64,000 nucleotides of DNA from Balanoglossus misakiensis (taxonomy: Eukaryota > Hemichordata), in assembly GCA_040954595.2 (NCBI GenBank), contig CM082588.2, positions 7,316,001 to 7,380,000 of the forward strand. The letters run 5' to 3'. Below the pieces are notes generated by a model that did no database searches, had not been told where the DNA came from, and saw only the letters and a program-made list of their open reading frames with translations. Positions 55,601-64,000 of this stretch are shown in pieces. Position numbers and translations under genes: made by a program. How positions within the stretch are numbered: position 1 is the first letter of the stretch; every line of letters begins with the position of its first letter.

Positions 55601-56245
55601 CTTAGTGCTCTGTCATTTTGTTTACTCTAGTTTGAAATGTGGAATTAGAAGTTTAAGGTCGTTTAAGACTTGTAGAAAGTGATATAATTTTGTGATTCCT
55701 CGTGAGTAACGTGATATGCACAGTTTTGTTCTGTTTGTGGGAGATTGGTCTGAACTCAGTTGACCTTTTGAATCAATATATTTGACGTCAATTTTGTTGT
55801 ACACACTGTGAATTTATTGACAGAATTTCGAGCAATGCTACTAATGTAATACTAATGACCTTGGAACTGAGTCTTCCATAAATGTTCGCATTCTTTACTA
55901 TTTGACAGTCGAGTGTTGGACTTCTTTTTCACTTCACATTCTTTCACTTTTGGAATGCCACAATTGAGGGAGAAACCCTTTGTGTATATCGCTGACCTCT
56001 TTCTGGTTGTTTGCACAGGAGGTCGATGACGCATTGTCGCTTAGGGGGTGGTGGCCTAGAATGAACCAGAGTATGGATTTGATATATACTGTGTTCGGCC
56101 TAATAGTTTGCTGCACTTATGAAATAAAAGGACCTTACCCTAAAAATGCAATAAAAGGTTTATCAACGGTTTTCTGTAATATTGAATCTCCTTAATAACA
56201 TATTAAAAGTCTACCAAAATCTGAGGAACAGAAATGTTTCATTTT
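52660..56245. other. 3' flank of copy 2 and gene-poor spacer
   Basis: It matches the copy 1 flank to about 54279. After that I find no supported gene. There are C tracts near 54941 and 55001, a G/C hairpin at 55338-55412, and AT-rich unique sequence up to the repeat block that begins at 56246. Confidence 0.5.
55338..55412. repeat. Hairpin with G-tract and C-tract arms
   Basis: AGCTGTTCCGCC followed by a run of about 15 G faces a C run followed by GGGCGGAACAGCT. The arms pair almost completely around a loop containing GGAGATTGGGGAAAATAACA. It may be a short inverted-repeat element; the G tract could also form a quadruplex. Confidence 0.75.
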
Positions 56246-56400
56246 TAGGGTTTCGAGACCAGAGGGGTCTCGAAACCCTCTTGAAATCGTGTTGTTAGGG
56301 TTTCGAGACCAGAGGGGTCTCGAAACCCTCTTGAAATCGTGTTGTTTTTTATTATTATTATTAGGGTTTCGAGACCAGAGGGGTCTCGAAACCCTCTTGA
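56246..56400. repeat. Three tandem copies of a terminal palindrome unit (element E1 5' end)
   Basis: The palindrome GGGTTTCGAGACC-AGAG-GGGTCTCGAAACCC occurs three times, each followed by CTTGAAATCGTGTTG. The first two are 50 bases apart; the third follows an inserted TTA-repeat. The half GTCTCGAAACCC reappears near the 3' end of each large unit that follows. Confidence 0.85.
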
Positions 56401-58333
56401 AATCGTGTTGTTTTTTATTATTATTATTATTATTCTTCTTCCCACTTTTAAAAACAGCCGCTATTCGAAGACCGTTGCACCCAATGACTTGAAATTTGGC
56501 TCATAGGTAAAACTCAAAGCAAGTAATTTTTTGATCATGTCACTATGGCAACAGGTCACATGACCTGGCAGCCATCTTGGATTTAAACTTTTAAATTGGT
56601 CTAATTTGCATAAAAAATGAAGAATCCAAATTCTGTTCAGAAACTTTGTGGACCATATGGCCAGGGTCCTATATGCCAAATTTCAATGTCTAAGTCCTTG
56701 CCGATTTTGAGGAGATGATTTTTAAAGCATTATTTTTCATATTTTCCATGACCATTGGACCCAGCCATTGGCCTATACTTTCCATGGTTAAGCAATGGCC
56801 CCCTAGGATTTTAGATTTATGCCCAATATCTCAACATCCGCTGGGCTGATCAGCTTCAAATTTTGTTTGCAGCTAGCCTACCTTCCGACAATCAGTTCCA
56901 ACTGGAAAAAATAATATCGACCGATTTTTTTATATTAATTTTTTTTATGAAATCTATACCTATACTTATTCCACTATACTTAAGCTATGGCCACATAGTT
57001 TTGTAGAATTCTGGTCGGTGCAATAGTCTGCAGCATAGGACCAAAATAAGAAGACAAATTTAAGGCTCACCTGTGACACCTGCTCAACTCATTAATTATG
57101 TGCATACCTAATTCCAGGCAAACCAATAGGGCTACAGGTCTGGTTTTTGTCGGACATGGACCAGTATGGGGTCAAATTTTTTCCCCAAATTTTGGGTGAC
57201 CTTGGGTGACCTTTGACCTACTTTCGCATATCTCAGCATCCAGAGCAGGTACAGCTCAGGTGTTTGGGTGGATGGGACCAAAATAAGAAGCCAAATTTAA
57301 GGCTCCCCTGTGACACCTGCTCAACTCATTAATTATGTGCATACCTAATTCCAGGCAAACCAACAGGGCTACAGGTCTGTTTTTTGTCGGACATGGACCA
57401 GTATGGGGTCAATTTTTTTCCCCAAATTTTGGGTGACCTTGGGTGACCTTTGACCTACTTTCGCATTTCTCAGCATCCAGAGCAGGTACAGCTCAGGTGT
57501 TTGGGTGGATGGGACCAAAATAAGAAGCCAAATTTAAGGCTCCCCTGTGACACCTGCTCAACTCATTAATTTTGTGCATACCTAATTCCAGGCAAACCAA
57601 TAGGGCTACAGGTCTGGTATTTGTCGGACATGGACCAGTATGGGGTCAAATTTTTTCCCCAAATTTTGGGTGACCTTGGGTGACCTTTGACCTACTTTCG
57701 CATATCTCAGCATCCAGAGCAGGTACAGCTCAGGTGTTTGGGTGGATGGGACCAAAATAAGAAGCCAAATTTAAGGCTCACCTGTGACACCTGCTCAACT
57801 CATTAACTATGTGCATACCTAATTCCAGGCAAACCAATAGGGCTACAGGTCTGGTTTTTGTCGGACATGGACCAGTATGGGGTCAATTTTTTTCCCCAAA
57901 CTTTGGATGTCCTTGGGTGACCTTTGACCTACTTTCACATATCTCGGCATCCAGAGCAGGTACAGCTTAGGTGTTTGGGTGGACGGGACCAAAATAAGAA
58001 GCCAAATTTTAGAGTCACCTGTGACAACTGCCTAACTCATTAATTATGTGCATACCTAATTCCAGGCAAACCAGTAGGCTACAGGTCTGTTTTTTGTTTG
58101 ACATGGACCAGTATAGCGTCAACATTTTCTGCTCATATTAAGCGTGACCTCACGTGACCTTTGACCTACTTTTCCACATCTCAGCATCCACAGCACATAC
58201 ACCCTTGGCATTTGGAGTGATAGAACAACTTATGCAGTAATTAAATATGCACAAATCTATCTCCAGGCGAACCAATAGGGCTAGTAGTGTCTCGAAACCC
58301 GCTTATTGCTGTTCACAGCTATATTTATTATTA
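56401..58333. repeat. Composite repeat E1, unit 1, with 237-bp tandem monomers
   Basis: It opens with a TTA-repeat and CTTCTTCCCACTTTT (56435). Then comes a unique leader of about 600 bases and tandem monomers starting ACCAAAATAAGAAG at 57040, 57277, 57514, 57751 and 57988, exactly 237 bases apart. It ends with GTGTCTCGAAACCC, GCTTATTGCTGTTCACAGCT and ATATTTATTA. There is no believable protein in either strand. Confidence 0.85.
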
Positions 58334-60247
58334 TTATTATTATTATTCTTCTTCCCACTTTTAAAAACAGCCGCTATTCGAAGACCGTTGCACCCAATGA
58401 CTTGAAATTTGGCTCATAGGTAAAACTCAAAGCAAGTAATTTTTTGATCATGTCACTATGGCAACAGGTCACATGACCTGGCAGCCATCTTGGATTTAAA
58501 CTTTTAAATTGGTCTAATTTGCATAAAAAATGAAGAATCCAAATTCTGTTCAGAAACTTTGTGGACCATATGGCCAGGGTCCTATATGCCAAATTTCAAT
58601 GTCTAAGTCCTTGCCGATTTTGAGGAGATGATTTTTAAAGCATTATTTTTCATATTTTCCATGACCATTGGACCCAGCCATTGGCCTATACTTTCCATGG
58701 TTAAGCAATGGCCCCCTAGGATTTTAGATTTATGCCCAATATCTCAACATCCGCTGGGCTGATCAGCTTCAAATTTTGTGTGCAGCTAGCCTACCTTCCG
58801 ACAATCAGTTCCAACTGGAAAAAATAATATGGAAAATCGACCGATTTTTTTATATTAATTTTTTTATGAAATCTATACCTATACTTATTCCACTATACTT
58901 AAGCTATGGCCACATAGTTTTGTAGAATTCTGGTCGGTGCAATAGTCTGCAGCATGGGACCAAAATAAGAAGCCACATTTAAGGCTCACCTGTGACACCT
59001 GCTCAACTCATTAATTATGTGCATACCTAATTCCAGGCAAACCAACAGGGCTACAGGTCTGATTTTTGTCGGACATGGACCAGTATGGGGTCAAATTTTT
59101 TTCCCAAATTTTGGGTGACCTTGGGTGACCTTTGACCTACTTTCGCATATCTCAGCATCCAGAGCAGGTACAGCTCAGGTGTTTGGGTGGATGGGACCAA
59201 AATAAGAAGCCAAATTTAAGGCTCACCTGTGACACCTGCTCAACTCATTAATTATGTGCATACCTAATTCCAGGCAAACCAATAGGGCTACAGGTCTGGT
59301 TTTTGTCGGACATGGACCAGTATGGGGTCAAATTTTTTCCCCAAATTTTGGGTGACCTTGGGTGACCTTTGACCTACTTTCGCATATCTCAGCATCCAGA
59401 GCAGGTACAGCTCAGGTGTTTGGGTGGATGGGACCAAAATAAGAAGCCAAATTTAAGGCTCATCTGTGACACCTGCTCAACTCATTAATTATGTGCATAC
59501 CTAATTCCAGGCAAACCAATAGGCTACAGGTCTGGTTTTTGTCGGACATGGACCAGTATGGGGTCAAATTTTTTCCCCAAATTTTGGGTGACCTTGGGTG
59601 ACCTTTGACCTACTTTCGCATATCTCAGCATCCAGAGCAGGTACAGCTCAGGTGTTTGGGTGGATGGGACCAAAATAAGAAGCCAAATTTAAGGCTCACC
59701 TGTGACACATGCTTAACTCATTAACTATGTGCATACCTAATTCCAGGCAAACCAATAGGGCTACAGGTCTGGTTTTTGTCAGACATGGACCAGTATGGGG
59801 ACAATTTTTTTTCCCAAACTTTGGATGTCCTTGGGTGACCTTTGACCTACTTTCACATATCTCGGCATCCAGAGCAGGTACAGCTTAGGTGTTTGGGTGG
59901 ACGGGACCAAAATAAGAAGCCAAATTTTAGAGTCACCTGTGACACCTGCCTAACTCATTAATTATGTGCATACCTAATTCCAGGCAAACCAGTAGGGCTA
60001 CAGATCTGGTTTTTGTTTGACATGGACCAGTATAGCGTAAACATTTTCTGCTCATATTAAGCGTGACCTCACGTGACCTTTGACCTACTTTTCCACATCT
60101 CAGCATCCACAGCACATACACCCTTGGCATTTGGAGTGATAGAACAACTAATGCAGTAATTAAATATGCACAAATCTATCTCCAGGCGAACCAATAGGGC
60201 TAGTAGTGTCTCGAAACCCGCTTATTGCTGTTCACAGCTATATTTTT
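58334..60247. repeat. Composite repeat E1, unit 2
   Basis: A near-identical repeat of unit 1, offset by 1913 bases (CTTCTTCCC at 58348). Monomer starts are at 58959, 59196, 59433, 59669 and 59906. The same 3' end (GTCTCGAAACCC, then TTCACAGCTATATTT) is at about 60208-60246. Leader sequences of units 1-3 are almost unchanged, pointing to recent amplification or homogenisation. Confidence 0.85.
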
Positions 60248-60256
60248 TTATTATTA

Positions 60257-61680
60257 GGGCCCAAGCGCATGCAGCGCTTGGGCCCTATTGGTATTATCCT
60301 GGTTTTTCTTCTTTTTTTTCTTGTGTAGTTTTTTCGGCCAATAGGATCTTGAAAACGGCTGAACCTTCAAATTTCAAACTTGGCAAAATGGTGCAGGCCT
60401 ATGAGAGCTGGTGCAGTACCCTTGTGAATGTTTAATTAGTCATGTGACCTGTTGACCATATATGGGGAAAGTTTTCAAATGGGCCTAATTTGCATATGAA
60501 TGGAGATATCAAAATTCTGTTAGGATACTTTGTGGACCATGTGGTCAGTGTCCAACATACCAAATATCAAGGCCGTGGGCCAAGTCTATTTTGAGAAGAA
60601 GACTTTTAAATATTATTAGTTTTTCATATTTTCGGACTAAGCCAAGGGCCTATACTGTATAGTTAAGCTATGACGCTATGTCCACGTCTGTGCAATGGTC
60701 CTGTACAGTGACTGTCTATTGGCCTGTAAGCAGAATGGGACCAAAATAAAAGGCAAAATTTTTGGCTCACCTGTAACACCTGCTTAACTCATTAATTATG
60801 TGCATACCTAATTTTGGGCTAACTATTAGGGCTAGAGGTTTTGTTCTTGTGGAACATGGATCAGTATGGGGTCAAAAAAATTCGCCAAAATTTTGGGTGA
60901 CCTCAGGTGACCTTTGACCTACTTTCCTATATCTCTGCATTCAGAGTAGGTACAGACTTGGCGTTTGGATGGTTGGGACTAAAATTGAAAAGCAAAAATT
61001 GGGGGTCACCTGTGGCACCTGCTTATCTCATTAATTATGTGCATACCTAATTTTCGGCTAACTATTAGGGCTAGAGGTTTTGTTCTTGTGGAACATGGAC
61101 AAGTATGGGGTCAAAAAAAGTTTGCCCAAATTTTGGGTGACCTCAAGTGACCTTTGACCTACTTTCCTATATCTCTGCATTCAGAGCAGGTACAGACTTG
61201 GCGTTTGGAGGGTTGGGACTAAAATTGAAAAGCCAAAATTGGGGGTCACCTATGACACCTGCTTATCTCATTAATTATGTGCATACCTAATTCAGGGATA
61301 ACTAATAGGGCTACAGGTTTTGTTCTTATTGGACATGGACCAGTATAGGGTCAAAATTTCTTGCCCAAATTTTGGGTGACCTCAGGTGACCTTTGACCTA
61401 CTTAACCATATCTCAGCATCCAGAGCAAGTACAGCCTTGGCGTTTGGAGGGATGGGTTGAAAATGAAAAGTGAAATTATTAAGTCACCTGTAACACCTGG
61501 TGAACTCATTAATTATGTGCATACCTTATTCCAGACTAACCAATAGGGTTAGAGGTTTGATTTTTGTTGAACATGGACCAGTATGGGGTCAAAATTTCTT
61601 GCCCAACTTTTGGGTGATGACATATGACCTTTGACCTTCGGCTTAAGCTTGGGCCCGTCATCGCTGCTTGCAGCTATATT
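60257..61680. mobile_element. Nested related element E2
   Basis: It begins with the palindrome GGGCCCAAGCGC-ATGCA-GCGCTTGGGCCC (60257-60285) and ends with CTTGGGCCC, GTCATCGCTGCTTGCAGC and TATATTTATTATTATTATT. The interior contains about four diverged relatives of the 237-base monomer (CATTAATTATGTGCATACCT, GGTGACCTTTGACCTAC). Architecture equals E1, but the terminal sequence differs and matches its own 5' palindrome. It sits in the TTA-repeat joining E1 units 2 and 3. Confidence 0.8.
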
Positions 61681-63592
61681 TATTATTATTATTCTTCTTC
61701 CCACTTTTAAAAACAGCCGCTATTCGAAGACCGTTGCACCCAATGACTTGAAATTTGGCTCATAGGTAAAACTCAAAGCAAGTAATTTTTTGATCATGTC
61801 ACTATGGCAACAGGTCACATGACCTGGCAGCCATCTTGGATTTAAACTTTTAAATTGGTCTAATTTGCATAAAAAATGAAGAATCCAAATTCTGTTCAGA
61901 AACTTTGTGGACCATATGGCCAGGGTCCTATATGCCAAATTTCAATGTCTAAGTCCTTGCCGATTTTGAGGAGATGATTTTTAAAGCATTATTTTTCATA
62001 TTTTCCATGACCATTGGACCCAGCCATTGGCCTATACTTTCCATGGTTAAGCAATGGCCCCCTAGGATTTTAGATTTATGCCCAATATCTCAACATCCGC
62101 TGGGCTGATCAGCTTCAAATTTTGTGTGCAGCTAGCCTACCTTCCGACAATCAGTTCCAACTGGAAAAAATAATATGGAAAATCGACCGATTTTTTTATA
62201 TTAATTTTTTTATGAAATCTATACCTATACTTATTCCACTATACTTAAGCTATGGCCACATAGTTTTGTAGAATTCTGGTCGGTGCAATAGTCTGCAGCA
62301 TAGAACCAAAATAAGAAGCCAAATTTAAGGCTCACCTGTGACACCTGCTCAACTCATTAATTATGTGCATACCTAATTCCAGGCAAACCAATAGGGCTAC
62401 AGGTCTGGTATTTGTCGGACATGGACCAGTATGGGGTCAAATTTTTTCCCCAAATTTTGGGTGACCTTGGGTGACCTTTGACCTACTTTCGCATATCTCA
62501 GCATCCAGAGCAGGTACAGCTCAGGTGTTTGGGTGGATGGGACCAAAATAAGAAGCCAAATTTAAGGCTCACCTGTGACACCTGCTCAACTCATTAATTA
62601 TGTGCATACCTAATTCCAGGCAAACCAATAGGGCTACAGGTCTGGTTTTTGTCAGACATGGACCAGTATGGGGTCAAATTTTTTCCCCAAATTTTGGGTG
62701 ACCTTGGGTGACCTTTGACCTACTTTCGCATATCTCAGCATCCAGAGCAGGTACAGCTCAGGTGTTTGGGTGGATGGGACCAAAATAAGAAGCCAAATTT
62801 AAGGCTCACCTGTGACACCTGCTTAACTCATTAACTATGTGCATACCTAATTCCAGGCAAACCAATAGGGCTACAGGTCTGGTTTTTGTCGGACATGGAC
62901 CAGTATGGGGTCAAATTTTCCCCCCAAATTTTGGGTGACCTTGGGTGACCTTTGACCTACTTTCGCATACCTCAGCATCCAGAGCAGGTACAGCTTAGGT
63001 GTTTGGGTGGATGGGACCAAAATAAGAAGCCAAATTTAAGGCTCACCTGTGACACCTGCTTAACTCATTTACTATGTGCATACCTAATTCCAGGCAAACC
63101 AATAGGGCTACAGGTCTGGTTTTTGTCGGACATGGACCAGTATGGGGACAATTTTTTTTCCCAAACTTTGGATGTCCTTGGGTGACCTTTGACCTACTTT
63201 CACATATCTCGGCATCCAGAGCAGGTACAGCTTAGGTGTTTGGGTGGATGGGACCAAAATAAGAAGCCAAATTTTAGAGTCACCTGTGACACCTGCCTAA
63301 CTCATTAATTATGTGCATACCTAATTCCAGGCAAACCAGTAGGGCTACAGGTCTGGTTTTTGTTTGACATGGACCAGTATAGCGTAAACATTTTCTGCTC
63401 ATATTAAGCGTGACCTCACGTGACCTTTGACCTACTTTTCCACATCTCAGCATCCACAGCACATACACCCTTGGCATTTGGAGTGATAGAACAACTAATG
63501 CAGTAATTAAATATGCACAAATCTATCTCCAGGCGAACCAATAGGGCTAGTAGTGTCTCGAAACCCGCTTATTGCTGTTCACAGCTATATTT
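61681..63592. repeat. Composite repeat E1, unit 3
   Basis: The third near-identical unit (CTTCTTCCC at 61694). Monomer starts are at 62305, 62542, 62779, 63016 and 63253. The 3' end GCTGTTCACAGCTATATTT is at 63574-63592, followed by non-repeat sequence with no TTA tract. Confidence 0.85.
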
Positions 63593-64000
63593 AAGGTTTT
63601 AGTTATTTTGTAATATCGTAATGTTCTTGTTTTTAAAATATATTTTATATCAATGAATTTTTAAAACAAAAATAGAGAGAAATTGGGAGTTCCTATGCAA
63701 CATTTTTTAAATAAGATGGTCTAAAACCTTGTGGACAATGCTGAGTCAGCACTTTTCTTGCACTCCTCCATGCTACTGTTTTTTATGGTGAAAATATGTG
63801 GACTGGCACAGCGAGTCACTTCTGTACCGTCCACACAAAAAGTGTGAAGATGGCATGGAAGTCGGTTATTATTATTGTCTCGAAAATTGACGAAAATTAA
63901 AAGTTTCGATCGTTTCATCTTGATTTTATTTAGATTGACGCAACAGTCATAAGCAACCCGCCGACAGTCTGTTTCATTAGTATGCAAATGAGGTCATCTT
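63593..64000. other. Unique sequence at window end
   Basis: No supported gene. TGCTGAGTCAGCA at 63739-63751 is the same palindrome seen within repeats at 11791 and 27772, here followed by CTTTTCTTGC; it may be another decayed copy of that family. Confidence 0.4.

Noticed and set aside
56461-56679. A 72-residue minus-strand open frame repeated identically at 58374-58592 and 61720-61938
   Set aside because: It is identical because the DNA units are near-identical copies. It has no domain, no start context and lies wholly inside non-coding repeat units.
57040-58270. Regular 237-bp repeats as a possible CRISPR-like array
   Set aside because: There are no short repeats separated by unique spacers; whole monomers are homologous. 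The genome is eukaryotic.

Overview
The window is nuclear DNA of an animal, AT-rich by eye, with small exons separated by GT-AG introns, single-copy bilaterian genes and many short non-autonomous transposons. The gene set (taxilin, headcase, MTF-1, site-2 protease, IFIT-like TPR protein) and the repeat style fit an invertebrate deuterostome such as a hemichordate or cephalochordate. I cannot fix the species from sequence alone.

Layout. 417-10391 (+): a 17-exon taxilin gene whose exons join in frame to 688 aa. 13341-14234 (-): an exon with a Ulp1/C48-type cysteine peptidase half. 17996-19531 (-): headcase (HECA), one uninterrupted 511-aa frame. 25137-31336 (-): MTF-1, seven exons, 667 aa, six C2H2 fingers. 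33738-40424 (+) and 45905-52659 (+): two tandem copies of a large eight-exon gene on a duplicated unit of roughly 10-11 kb. 42666-42885 (-): the last exon of an MBTPS2/site-2-protease gene, lying alone between the two copies. 56246-63592: a block of composite repeats built from 237-bp monomers, with one related element nested in it. The stretches between these carry small TTAA- and TA-flanked elements, foldbacks, one LINE 3' end and microsatellites.

The main discovery candidate is the duplicated gene. It encodes, in order: a GT-B/GT4-like glycosyltransferase domain whose second catalytic Glu is replaced by Leu, a low-complexity linker, a TRADD-N-like domain, a short CxxC segment, a beta-rich domain I cannot name, a coiled coil, and an IFIT-type TPR domain that keeps the vertebrate IFIT signature CHFTW. 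TRADD-N is known from death-receptor signalling and IFIT TPRs from sensing of foreign RNA, so the order sensor-like domain, adaptor, TPR suggests an innate immune receptor or effector. The two copies have near-identical flanks and linker exons, but amino-acid changes are clustered in one part of the glycosyltransferase-like domain and on TPR helices, as expected for a diversifying immune locus. Copy 1 uses a GC-AG intron. Copy 2 has lost the matching splice acceptor before its IFIT exon.

The other genes are ordinary conserved cell-biology genes and are not obviously linked to this locus by function. Exon junctions were placed by eye from splice consensus and frame continuity; no transcript or database evidence was available.
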